DNA of 64,000 nt from Torymus aiolomorphi (lineage: Eukaryota > Arthropoda > Insecta > Hymenoptera > Torymidae), in contig CM070873.1 of the NCBI GenBank assembly GCA_036365515.1, forward strand, positions 67,763,529 through 67,827,528, written 5' to 3'. Numbering within the stretch: the first letter of the stretch is position 1; the number at the start of each line of letters is the position of its first letter. Positions 11,701 to 22,389 of the stretch are shown here, in pieces. A program made the translations under genes and the position numbers. Under the pieces are notes generated by a model. That model saw nothing but the letters and a program-made list of their open reading frames with translations, was not told where the DNA came from and searched no databases.

Positions 11701-12060
11701 TTAATTTGAATAAGCTGTGCCTATAAATACTCTTCCTTCCGAATTTTATATTTTTCAAAACCACACTCCACCGTTGACACAGCACGATGGTGCAAATACT
11801 AGTTTACAAACTTTCGACTGGTTAACAATATTGTTAACTAATTATTATACCTAAATAAGGTAATCAATGTTGTAAATAATTTTTAAGAATAATTGTGAAT
11901 CTCTGTGTAAATTTTGGTGTAACATTGTTTAATAAAATTTTTAGCCTGATGAAACGTCGCTTTGATAAAAAGAAGCAAAATTAGAGTTTTTTTCAACACC
12001 TAGCTTCACCTGGCCCTACAAGATCAGAAAAAAATGTATAAATAACAGTAAAAACAAACC

Positions 12061-12878
12061 GTTCTCAAAAAAATTGCAATTTCAATGAACTGTTAAAAAC
12101 ATTTTGAAAATTTTCAATCCTAAATATCTTTGAAAATAATCGATCAATCATGATCAAATTTTTTACACATATTGCCTATCTCAAATGCAAATTCGTCTAT
12201 AAATTTCAGGATAATCCATCGATCTGTTCTCGAGAAATTACGATTTAAAGAAAAAATTAAAAAATGTTAACCTCAAATATCTCTGAAATTTATGGACCAA
12301 TCCTTTGCCCAAAGAAAGCACTGGATTCGTATACAAAATCTGCCTACACAGAATTTCAAAGCGATTAAGTAAATTTTACTTTAATAATGCAACGACAAAC
12401 AAATCACTTTTTTAAAATTATTTTTTTTCTAAAAAAATAATCAATAAAAAACATGAAAATTTAGAAAATTGTAGTACTCAATATTCTTTTTAACCAAAAA
12501 AATATTCATGTCAATATCTTTTTCCAATTTTGAAATATAACTATTTTCAAAAATTGACGTTTTTATCAATAACTTATGACAGAATATAGCTATCGACTTT
12601 TTTTCTTTTAATGTAGAGAATTTTATCCTGCATAAATTACATTCATAATATATTAAGAATATTAGTTCTAAATATTTGAAAATACGAAAATAAAAATTTT
12701 CAATATTGAAAAATGGCTATAAAAAAAATTAAATCGATATTGACAAAAATAGACTATTGACCCCAACTGTGAAAGCAAAATGCAAAAAAATGATACCTCT
12801 CTGGTTAAAATCGGTCGAGTAGATCATGTATCGAGTAGTGCATGGTCGAGTAGATATCCGCGTATATGGACACACGCA

Positions 12879-12942
<64 letters not shown>

Positions 12943-13068
12943 CACATCCATACGGACATTTTCTAAAAGTAGTGTATTTCAATTCCAAATGTGCTAAACA
13001 ACATTCCTAACACATTTTCTCCAAAACTTTTTTCTTACTATCACAAAGCTTCCTCTAGGAGAAAGTCA
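12061..13068 (-). mobile_element. Probable HINE/DINE-1-like element with internal dinucleotide/tetranucleotide tract
   Basis: On the minus strand it begins with CTTTCTCCTAGAGGAAGC (13044-13066), the same terminal hairpin type as at 10.17 kb, followed by a (TGTG/TGCG) microsatellite (12870-12946). It then has a long A/T-rich body with sentence-like repeats (AAATTTTTCAAA). PLE A appears to have inserted in or next to it. The 3' end was not found, so the left boundary is uncertain. Confidence 0.4.
12868..12946. repeat. (CGCA)n/(CA)n microsatellite
   Basis: CGCA repeats pass directly into CA repeats for about 80 bp. Open frames crossing it are artefacts of the repeat. Confidence 0.95.
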
Positions 13069-13273
13069 TATACAAAAATAATAAGTAGTTATACTATAGC
13101 TATCTAGTAACCCATAAAATGGTATCCGAAAATACTATTGACGACCAGTGGATCGACAGACGTTCAGCCAATAGTTTAGGCAGTAATTGAGTCAATAGTT
13201 TTTAGCCAGTAGTTTAAACTGCAGTTTATTTTCGTAAGGGAAGGTTAACCTAAAAATTGAATTGCAAACTTAC

Positions 13274-13583
13274 CATTCGTAGTATGCACGTGGTATTCAA
13301 GAATTGACGGATTTAATATTATTTCTTCATTAGCAATCAATAATCCATGGGTTTCGTCATTTTGAACGATATATGTTAAACCTTTTGCATTTGGAAAATA
13401 CAATTTCAACGAATCTAAAGGTATATATATTGCTATTTTCGTTGCATGGCATTTTCACCTTTTCTTCCTTGAACACAACTGTTATTTCTTTCACCTGAAA
13501 TGTATTAACATATTCCTAATAATATATATTGAATGAGTTAATATTGTAAGTTTATTGTTGCAAATTATATTTACCGTATTCAT
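13274..13583 (-). pseudogene. Two-exon remnant with a TDP-43 N-terminal-like (ubiquitin-fold) segment
   Basis: On the minus strand ATGAATACG (13575-13583) is followed by a GTAAAT donor. The next exon (13274-13494) begins after TTTCAG and ends at a GTAAGT donor. It encodes EITVVFKEEKVKMPC and, in a second frame, LDSLKLYFPNAKGLTYIV, so one frameshift lies in an ATATATA run near 13425. The pattern of a beta-strand, then a basic/Pro-Cys strand, then LFPNAxGLTY resembles the small N-terminal domain of TDP-43-like proteins that also occurs in insect repeat-derived genes. No downstream exon was located. Confidence 0.45.
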
Positions 13584-13993
13584 TTTTACGTAGTTACACG
13601 AAATGAAGAGATAATAAAACTCGGCGTCCGACACAGTACTCAGAAGGTACCGCGTGAACAATGTTTAACCACTGATGAGATAGCAATTTGCGGAAAACAC
13701 TAATTGACTTCTGACAGGAAGGGGAGGCAATATACGTGAGTAGAAAACTGGACGTCCCGCAAGGTGGGAAAGCAACGCACGAGCAAAATGCAGAGAAATG
13801 CCGTCCGTCACGCCCTCTCGTCGTATGTCCCCACCGTGCTTCCGTAGAGACCTTGTGAGGTTGATGTTGCATTACGGAAAATGGCTGAGCTGGAAATTCT
13901 TCGGAATTTCTCCGGACCATGTGTTGGTATATGATGTGGAGGCCGGGCGGTACTTTGAGGAGCATCGGACCGCACAGCCACACAAGCGGCAGT

Positions 13994-14046
13994 CGTAGCA
14001 ACAGCAACAGCAGCAGCAATAACAGCAACAACAACAGCAGCAGCTG
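13994..14046. repeat. Imperfect CAG/CAA tract
   Basis: CAACAGCAGCAGCAATAACAGCAACAACAACAGCAGC-type repeat. It explains the poly-Leu and poly-Ala open frames across it on the minus strand. No flanking domain supports a real polyglutamine protein. Confidence 0.8.
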
Positions 14047-14094
14047 AGGTGGTGACGATTGTCTCCACCGAATCGTCACCTGAAGTGCAGCTTG

Positions 14095-14364
14095 CACTGA
14101 AAAAAATTTGGCACTCCAGCTGACCCGATAAGTACATACGCTATGCCGAAAGTAGGGTCGAATGTTGTACCGCGGTTCGGCACATCTCCTGCCCCGTACT
14201 GGCACAGCTCCTGTCCCGTAAAAGCATCGCGCGCCCCGTACTGGCACAGCTCCTCTCCCGTTAGGGACAAACGCTGTGCCAAAAATGGGTGGTCTGACAC
14301 ACGCAGCGAAAGGGCGCTGACGAACTGTGATGGAAACAGACGCCGTGCCAAATTTTTTTCAGTG
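14095..14364. mobile_element. 270-bp MITE with perfect 20-bp terminal inverted repeats
   Basis: CACTGAAAAAAATTTGGCAC at 14095-14114 is exactly complementary to 14345-14364. Inside, a phrase of about 30 bp (GCCCCGTACTGGCACAGCTC) occurs twice in tandem (about 14190-14260). The interior is GC-rich relative to the flanks. No target duplication longer than 2 bp is visible, so the superfamily is unknown. Confidence 0.8.
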
Positions 14365-14756
14365 TGTGTGTGAATGATGCCACAGGCGACATTCTACACA
14401 AGTTGTACGACGCCTCTTTTAGTATCAATCCGCCCTTTTCAGGGCGACTTAATATAAAACTTAGGTCCAATTGTTTTTAATTATTTCAAAGCAAACTATT
14501 GAAGATGGAAATCCCCATTGATCTCGAATCTTCATTGATCTCGAATTCCGATTGATCTTGAATCTCCATAGCTTATTTACTCACTTTTTTAAATTTGTTA
14601 TAATTAATAATAGTAGTCGCTAATTATGAATTAGAAGCCACAATAAACAAGTGGGGAAATTGAAGCCATAATGAACAAGTGGGGAAACAGGTAAATATTA
14701 AATATCTTCTATTTTAATTGTAACCTGTTTATTAATTTGTTCTTTTTTAATCATAG

Positions 14757-14987
14757 CCAAAATTTATTTTAAAAACCATACTGGATAACCAAAAATATTC
14801 ACTAAAAATAAGTGATTCAGTAATTGATGATTGTATAATGACAAAAAACCAAATTATGAATATTTTACAATGTAAAAGTAAAGTAAATGATCTATTAATT
14901 AGTAGTAAATCCATACCTTACTTACACCATTCTAATATAAGTGTCGAAGAATTAATACAAAAAATACATAGTACATTATCCAACTAG
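14757..14987 (+). CDS. Putative terminal exon of an unrecognised gene (76 codons)
   Basis: A pyrimidine-rich tract and AG acceptor (TCTTTTTTAATCATAG) precede a 77-codon open frame ending in TAG, with no internal stops despite low GC. The residues are mixed polar/hydrophobic and protein-like (LDNQKYSLKISDSVIDDC, NISVEELIQKIHSTLSN). An upstream exon ending AACAG with a GTAAAT donor at about 14692 is plausible and contains a duplicated 25-bp phrase. I do not recognise the family. It could also be the 3' exon of a mobile-element gene. A strong hairpin starts 14 bp after the stop. Confidence 0.4.
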   Translation, partial: PKFILKTILDNQKYSLKISDSVIDDCIMTKNQIMNILQCKSKVNDLLISSKSIPYLHHSNISVEELIQKIHSTLSN

Positions 14988-15000
14988 TGCGTAAAGCAAG

Positions 15001-15069
15001 TAATTTTTGCACGGGTATTGTTTGTCGCCCTCGCTTCGCTCGGGCGACAAGATACCCGTGCAAAGATTA
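15001..15069. repeat. Strong GC-capped inverted repeat
   Basis: The arms TTGCACGGGTATTGTTTGTCGCCC and its near complement enclose a 12-base TCGCTTCGCTCG loop. The stem is about 28 bp with few mismatches. A further ACCCGTGCAAAG copy follows at 15073. It lies just downstream of the TAG of the 14757 exon. Confidence 0.75.
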
Positions 15070-15539
15070 CTGGACCCGTGCAAAGAAGACTTAACTAATC
15101 GTGGATCATCTTTACGGTCATCACGTTTTTATGAAAGGATTTGGCAACAATGAAACAGAATCAGTGCTGGATCAAGGGGAGGGGGAGAGGGGCTTTGGGG
15201 GCTGCAGCCCCGGGCCCCGGTGTTGCAAGGCCCCCCTCAAACTAATTATCAAGGTACCCATGAACTAAATTTTTAAAACTAAATAATCCATACATAACAG
15301 AGTTACAAATCTAAAACCTAAATGCTTACGAGTCAATAAAATCATGATTTTTCATTTGAAAATGTTAAAACAATTTAAACTGGTGAACTTCGAGAAAAAT
15401 GAGAGTAAATTATTATTTTTGAAATTTCATCATCAAATTTTGAAAATTTTGAAAATTTGATCCCACCATCAGAAAGCTCGTAAAAAATCTATCGAAATCA
15501 TTTTTTTCAGATTTGATATTGTTACATTTTTAGCTTTTC

Positions 15540-15860
15540 TCGGCAGTGCGTGCCGAAAAGTCTATATTGGTTAGGAGTGGTGGATGCTGGTCGGTAAGGT
15601 AGCTGTGTTTCGCCCCAAGGTTACCATCGTTGGGCTCATCAGCAAGGCTTGATGGTAACCTCTGCCTTGGACACACAGGGTGGATGTCTGTGCTGCGTTA
15701 GACGCGCTATATATACTAACCGCAAGGCGATTCGGCCACTTGCGGGAGTTAGTATACCTCATAATTGGGGCTCGCTCTCTAGCGGTGGAGCGAGGTAGCG
15801 GAGCAACTACGGATGGAGAGAAAGGGGGACTCTGGAACCCCACACATTCACACACACATA
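15540..15860. other. GC-richer insert truncating the LTR element, possible solo LTR
   Basis: Between the protease remnant and AT-rich DNA lies a segment with paired GGTTACCATC phrases (15618-15660). It also carries a TATATATA box that on the minus strand reads GTATATATAGCGCG (about 15707-15720). It could be a solo LTR or another promoter-bearing repeat. Ends and target duplication were not established. Confidence 0.3.
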
Positions 15861-15861
15861 C

Positions 15862-15990
15862 AATGGTCACATCTGAACCTGAATCTATTTTTAAAATACG
15901 TGATTTCTTATCCACACTACCATCAAACTCGAAAGCCTTTAAATTTCGAAGAACCCTATACAAACACGTATGCTCGAACCATCAGGTTCA
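15862..15990 (-). pseudogene. Retropepsin N-terminal fragment of LTR retrotransposon Pol
   Basis: The minus-strand frame encodes NLKAFEFDGSVDKKSRILKI followed by DSGSDVTIV, the aspartic protease active-site loop (normally DTGS/DTGA, here DSGS). Coding similarity ends abruptly at a CA-rich microsatellite. The rest of Pol (RT, RNase H, integrase) is absent, so this is an internal truncation. It lies just downstream of Gag in a different frame. Confidence 0.6.
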
Positions 15991-16054
15991 ACAGCATCAT
16001 GATTAGGAGCCTGTTTATTAAATGTCAAACTCGCTCCTGAATGTTTAACATGAC

Positions 16055-17550
16055 CTAGTTTCCCTGTTCTGGACATTGAGAGCGTGTGTGTCCTTTCTTA
16101 TGACAGCCCCAACACTCAAGATTTTTCAACCATTCTTGATGATTGAATGGCTGATCCTGTTTCTGAACGTCTTTACCACTAATCTGACTCTTTCCTGAAA
16201 ATTTTTGGGTGTTTTGAGAACCTTTGATATTCTGTTGCGAAATTGAGTTCCTATTTTGTTCCTTGATAACTTTTACTTCCAAAGCTCGCGCAAGAGCAAC
16301 CTTAAGACAGGTTATGCGCTCTATTTGAAGCGTTTCCCTAACTCCTATATTGTAAATATCGATAATAAATTGAGAACAAGCTATCTTATCTTGTACCTCT
16401 AATGAACATTCAGGATATGCTAATGTTGCTAACTTCTCTACGTCAACTGCTAATGTAGGAAGATCCTCCCCCGGTTTTTGTCGCCTATTTTGGAATAAAG
16501 AGTAACTACTTGATCCTAAATGTTCACCGAAACGTGCCTCTAATTTTTCTAACAAGATCTTCAAATCCAAAGTCTCAGTATCCTTAAAGCTACTCAAAAC
16601 ACTTTTTGCCTTATTACGCAAAGAAGCAGCTAAACCTATCATCTTTTTTTCATCATTCCAACTGTTAGACCTTGCAATTAAATTGAACTGATTCAAATAC
16701 TCAGACAGAGGAGTTGTACCATCATAAATATCAGGTTTTAGGTTATAACCTAACCCTAAATTGACTGATGTAACCGAATTTTCAACAACTGATCCTGTGT
16801 TTCTAAATGAATTATCACCTAACCTAATTGGCTGTAAGTTTCTGTTACTCGTGTAAACCACGTTTGTTGTTGCTGTTGTTTATGTATTGGAATATTGGGT
16901 TGTACTCATCTGGTTTAATTTTTGACGATACTGAGCAAGTTGTTCCTGGAGAGAGAGTCGCTCTGCCCGCAGTTCATCGATGGTACGTTGATGCTCGATT
17001 ACTTCATCGTCGCGTACCCGTAACTCCATCGCGAGGTGTTTCTCCTCGGTGATGTGATGTTGAAGTCTCGCTTCAAGTTGTTCACGTCGTTGATGTTCAG
17101 CCTCACGATCGGCTTCCAACTTTTCGAGTCGTTCTCGGTAAATATCCATTTGAGTTCTAGCCTCATTGAGTTCCAATAGCGTTTCACGAAGAAGAGTAGG
17201 TTGGGGTACACCGACCATCGGTGAGATGTCAGCCCCCGTCGATGAGTCATCGGTCATCATCACGTGCGCATCAGTTACCGAACGTGCGCCAGTCGTCGAG
17301 TGCGAGTCACCAGGTGGACTTAAATCGACGAGAATTGGATCAGAAATTGCAGGGTTAAGTGTATCTGTTTGATGTTTATTTAAATTTTCAGTAACAGTGA
17401 TGGTATCGGTGTCGTTGATATTGACCGCAGCAGAGCAACTTCGGCAGCAGCAGTAGCAGCCTCAGCAGTAGTTTGTGCTCTGGTCTTTGTTTGAAAGGGT
17501 ACATGTGGCGGTGTACGCGTCGTTTTCGCCAACTTGTTAAATCCGTCCAT
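16055..17550 (-). pseudogene. LTR retrotransposon Gag with CCHC zinc knuckle, degenerate
   Basis: The start ATG at 17548-17550 lies just after a primer-binding site. The N-terminal part is Thr/Ala-rich. After a frameshift near 17425 the frame encodes a long coiled coil (about 16880-17263, Glu/Arg heptads). An in-frame TAA at about 16880 separates this from the capsid-like region (YDGTTPLSEYLNQFNLIARS, ALARALEVKV) and a terminal zinc knuckle CWGCHKKGHTRSQC (C-x2-C-x4-H-x4-C) near 16075. This order fits Ty3/Gypsy-type Gag. One frameshift and one stop make it non-functional. Confidence 0.8.
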
Positions 17551-17560
17551 TTTTCCTTAC

Positions 17561-17579
17561 AATCCCGGACGAACCCCCA
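17561..17579 (-). promoter_or_regulatory. tRNA-Pro-type primer-binding site of the LTR element
   Basis: On the minus strand TGGGGGTTCGTCCGGGATT matches the complement of the tRNA-Pro 3' end (TGGGGGCTCGTCCGGGATT) with one difference. It sits about three bases inside the LTR end, exactly where reverse transcription is primed. Confidence 0.7.
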
Positions 17580-17582
17580 GAA

Positions 17583-17880
17583 TGTTACATTCACATACAC
17601 ATACAATAACCAATAATAATCATCATTACAAAAGAATAACATATAACTTTATTCAAGATCATAAACACGATTTGAAATCTTATTGATAACAAACTCTCGA
17701 GTCAATTAATAAAACTGAATACTAAATCGAGTCGAGAACAACAACAAACTTATCGCTTAGCAACGCTTTCGTTCTTATGTTCGATGATGGTAGACGAACA
17801 CATAACATTATGTTGTATTTGCAGTGATAACAAAAGTAACGTCACTTTACGCTTTATTCGCGACTCAGGACACTTGAAGT
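17583..17880 (-). mobile_element. 5' LTR of the Gag-bearing element (outer boundary uncertain)
   Basis: The inner edge ends in ...GTAACA on the minus strand next to the primer site, as for TG...CA LTRs. An AATAAAGC polyadenylation-like signal lies near 17855. No second LTR is present for comparison because the element is truncated in its protease, so the outer limit is a guess. Confidence 0.4.
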
Positions 17881-20838
17881 GAAACGCTTAATATATACTT
17901 GTGAAATCCAGCTTACTTTCGGCCCGCGTAAACAAAAACGTGGATGGACCTCAGCGCAAGTACATGCATATATTCGAGAAGTCCAAAAGAGTACATATTT
18001 ACATCTGCACTCGAACGTCATCATCGTCGGTCTTCTGCCCGCGTGTTTTTTTTTTTTTTTTGCTGCACCCGCGCGAGCGAAGGGCTGTAAAACCCTTCTC
18101 CGCTTCGGCGAGCGCGGGCGCGCGCGTTTTTACGACGGTATCGAGCGACTCCGCGCGAACCCATTAAAACGCTGTGTGCGTGTAATTCCGGCAACGAGAC
18201 TCGAGACGCGGCCGAAACGAGAGAGGGTGTGTGATGAGAAAATTACGAAACCAACGACGCGGGGGTAATCTTTCTTGGAGATATGTACGGAAAAAGAGGT
18301 AGGAAAGGAAGCACGAGGCGTTCGAATAAATGAGAGCATAGAAAACTGGTGATAACTGGAGTACATGTTTTTGTTTTTCTACAGGTACAAGAAAAAGTTA
18401 TGAAGTAATAATTGCTGTTCGAGCATAATGGTTTACATGACGATGAATAATTAAAACACTAATCGAATTTATTTTAATACCTGTATAATTTATGTTGAAG
18501 GCGGCTTTCTCATATTAAAATAAAAGAAAATATATCAGCGTGGAGTTTATATCGCGTTATTAAAAGTGCTATAAAAAAAGGTACACGGCTGAATTTATTA
18601 TTTTCCGTTGGGGAAATAAGGAAAATAAATTGGAAGAAAAGATTTAAAAATGCGCGACCCCGGTGGATTTTACTTCTGCGAGCAAGTGGTAGGTAGCTTG
18701 GACGTGACTTTTTCGTGATTTAAGTCTGCTCTAATTAAAATGAAATACGTAGTCTATAAAAGAAGGAAATAGAAAATGTACATAAATTTCTTAAAATCAA
18801 GAACAGCTTCTTAGTAAAAACATTTAATAAATTTATGTGCATTTCAAAGCAAGTTATAAAAACAATATTTATTGCACTCTCACGCTGAAGAAGTGCATAA
18901 AAAAAAACCAATAACTGTGAAAAGCCGATGATGTTATTTATCCTTATTTTTATTATTATTTACAATAAATCTAAAAAGTGATTAACTGAAGTTCAATAGA
19001 TAAATTAAACGAAATCTCATAACATTAGACCCACTCGTGTCAATACTTACATTTCGTTTATATTTCAATACGCGTAAGTGAAGTTGTTTTTATTATATCA
19101 GTCAACAGTGAGGCAAGTGTTACGTAATTTTTTTCAAATAGAACACAAAAGCTCACAACAGTATACCTGCTATCTATTTCTAGATTTATTCGAGATTGTA
19201 TTCAAAATAACCCTATTAAAAAACACGACAAATACTTTACCACCCATTTTTCACAAATGTTATTCACATTTCACATTTTGTATCCAATCCACGCTCGACA
19301 AAACCTTTCAACATTTCCCCGTATCCTCAATATTTAGAATTAAATCATTTCACCGCTCCGATAACTACCCTCAAAAACTAACCCGAATCCACACTCGTGG
19401 TCGACCGCGAGCCCGAATCTTTTCTCTTTTTACATACTCCCGTAATACCCTCACGCGCAGACCATACAAAAAATGATAAGGCACTACTCCACTTCGACCG
19501 CGCTCTTGCCGAGATTCGCCGTATAACCAAGGGTTGAGAGAGGAAGAGAGAGACTATACTCCGTCGGTGCAGTTGTCGCGTGGTCCCCCGGGACGCGGTA
19601 ACTCGAAAGACACTTCGATATCGGCGAAATGCCAATCTTTGAGGTGCTTACAGCCCCTTGCTCTCGCTCTGTGCAGCCGGCCGTTATATACCTTCGAGTG
19701 CGTAAATCGCGCCACGAGCTAGTATAACCCGACTATATACACGCGCGCGCGTGCTGTGTAAATGCGATCGAGTCTTATTTCGCGATGTCGGGTATATCGC
19801 GGATAGGGCGGCAGGAGAGATGACATTTTCTATTATTTTCGTCGTCGCCGTCGTCGTCGTCGTGCGTCTATGATTTTTTGTGCCCACCGTGGGCCACGTC
19901 GCAGTTCGCTCGATATCGTATTTACATTTTTTCTTGAAGGGTTTGAAATACAAATTTCTTTTTTATCGTATTTCTCTTAGTTTTGTATTAATGTGTATTG
20001 ATCGAATCGATGGTGGTTGCGATAATTTTCATTGGAATTGATATTTTAGCGAATTCTCCTGAACGACGGGTACTATGTATGCATTAATCGCATATATTTC
20101 TGTATAATTTAATATTAGAAATTTGCAAGCAATTAATTAAATATTAATTATTTTAGTTATGATTTAATATTCGGTGCGTGCAATGAAATTCAGGTTTGAG
20201 GGATTCACGGCATACGTGACACGAATTTTAGGTCAATAACTAAAAAAAAAGAAATTTTAGTTTTACATCGGTTATTTGTAACAGTATACAAATTAAGTAC
20301 GTGAACAAGCTCTTATTAACTTGAGTACAAGTTTGAATTAAATATTTTTTAAATATATATTTTATTTATACCGGTTCTGTTTGCAATAACAATCAATCAA
20401 TGTCATTATATTTTAAATTTTATTTATAATCGCAAACTGGAAATATAAATAATTCCAACAACAAGCATGACTTTTTAATAGCTCAACTGACCAGCTGTCC
20501 TCTTTAAACTCGATATTAAAAGCAAATTGATTGAAATCGCACGTACATACGAAAAAATACATATACAAATAAGTCGACTCACCATTCCCAGCGCGTACAC
20601 ATAATTATTTTCGTAAATCCCTCTGAATTCCAGCAGTCGTAATAACATCGCCGCTTAAATACCACGTATGCGCTCGATATACAGGTCAAAAATCAAATAT
20701 TAATAATAAATGACAAAATTACGGATTCGCCTTTACGGGCTGCTGGTCTCCGAAAATCACGTAAAACTCGCGTTGTGTTATAAATCAGTGTCAAAGAACG
20801 CAATTTTCCGAAGAATCAGCCGTACCTATACGCGCGCG

Positions 20839-20930
<92 letters not shown>

Positions 20931-22389
20931 AACATTCGCGGCACGATCGTCGGCAACGGGGTTCACTGTAACATGTTGCGTCCCGGATTAATTTAATGAA
21001 CCGCGATGTTTGCGCGCTACGCATAACCTGACACGCATATATATCTACATACGTATAAATATATACATATATGTAGAATATGACTGTGTGTGCACGTACA
21101 CGTGGATCGCGGTAGCTGGCTCGCTCGCGTTCTCCTTGCGTATACGCGTATAATGAGAGGTCGTAGGAGTTCAGCCGCGTCAACACGCGTTAATTACGGT
21201 TGGTCCTGTGCCGGAGCGACGAAAAGCAGGGTCGTGAATAAAGGAGGGAGGCGGAGATGGAGCGAATCGATATGGATTAAAAGAAAATGTGAATACCAAG
21301 TTTTTTAGTTTTTAGTCGGTGGTTTTATAATATTTCGTGAAAATTGGCGCACATGTTGTGAGTGAAAAAACTGTAATGTTCATATTTATAAGCTACAAGT
21401 TAGGGAATTTTTGAAATTAGCTATATTACTATTACGTACGAGCAATCAGATGCACTTACAAACCTTAATAGTATTATTTCTTTCAAGCATTTTATATAAA
21501 AAATACTTTTGAAATATTTTATTTATCTGTTGATTATTTTATCATTTTTCAGACTAATTAATACTACATGAAAATATAAAGCTTTCATCTTATCACGGAG
21601 AAAATGCATTATGTAAATAAATGACCCAATAGCCTTTTTGATATCGTCAAATTATTCACGTCTTAATTTGTAATCAAATAATGGTCACGCAAAAGCACAG
21701 AATTATCAAATAGATTCTCTTATCCGAGCGTTCTAGATTTTAGCTTCATATAGGTATACAAATAAAATAAGCCCTTATATAATTAAATCCTCTAAAAAAT
21801 GTGTATCATTTTTATATAATAATCACAACACAACTACTATATAATAATATTAATAATTAATATATTATATACTTCGTAATGCTTATTTATATATTAAATC
21901 AAATTCAATAAATTTCCTGTATAGACTGGACATTTTATGTCGGCCGCGTTCTATCAAAAGCATGCCAGACGTCTGCTCCATCAAAAGCAACGTCCTCATC
22001 GTGATAAGAGGCAACAACAAGACGTTGCTGTACTTTATAGCTCAGTTATCGTAAAAAGACCCCCATTAAATTGTAGTGCGCAGTTTGAAAGAATTTGATA
22101 CCGTATCGATTTTTGCCTTTTAATAATTATACCGACTTTCAGAATAAAAAAAAAAGAAATTATTAGAAAATATTAGAAATTATTAGAAAAAAGGGTTTGT
22201 CTCAGCCTATACATATAGAATTACATAATACTTGCCGATATTTTCGTATCTTCCATATTTTCTTTCAATTTCTAACTCTTGCTAATTATTTTTCAGAGAA
22301 AGCGCTAAGGTTATTTTGAAAAGCTTGAAATTAAATTTAAATAACTACAAATTCGATGTAAATATCTATAAAGATTCTGCGAATTTCCC
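17881..22389. other. Non-coding region with CpG-rich islands and a (CA)n tract
   Basis: CpG-rich patches occur at 18060-18260, 19380-19870 (including a CGT repeat near 19840) and 20940-21250. They are separated by AT-rich DNA. Overlapping open frames on both strands have no recognisable domains. I see no exon with convincing splice sites. The patches could be promoters or unmethylated islands. Confidence 0.35.
20827..20928. repeat. (CA)n microsatellite, ~100 bp
   Basis: Uninterrupted CA dinucleotides preceded by CGCGCGCACG. Poly-(Thr-His) and poly-(Val-Cys) frames here are artefacts. Confidence 0.97.

Larger units (their letters stand above)
10296..12060 (-). mobile_element. Penelope-like element PLE A, 5'-truncated, with inverted terminal repeats
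   Basis: Inverted repeats of about 350 bp (10346-10705 and 11705-12049) flank a minus-strand coding remnant. A 12-bp duplication TAAAAACAAACC lies at 10296-10307 and 12049-12060. On the left a unique extension of about 38 bp separates the duplication from the repeat. Inverted pseudo-LTRs, 5' truncation and a short extension are hallmarks of Penelope-like retroelements. The left repeat, read on the minus strand, holds a hammerhead-ribozyme-like core; the right repeat has lost its stem II. Confidence 0.85.

Noticed and set aside
13594..14247. 217-codon minus-strand frame with a poly-Leu run
   Set aside because: Spans the CAG tract and half of a MITE; the poly-Leu comes from the repeat.
15790..15880. 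Similarity between the CA-rich sequence at 15.84 kb and the LTR edge at 17.58 kb as evidence of a second LTR
   Set aside because: Resemblance is limited to ACATTCACAYACACATACAA, a low-complexity phrase, and its orientation does not fit a 3' LTR.
17166..17372. Plus-strand frames opposite Gag
   Set aside because: Shadows of the minus-strand coiled-coil coding region.
19534..19953. Open frames in the CpG-rich 19.5-20 kb stretch
   Set aside because: Open on both strands because of CG-rich composition (few TAA/TAG); no recognisable protein.
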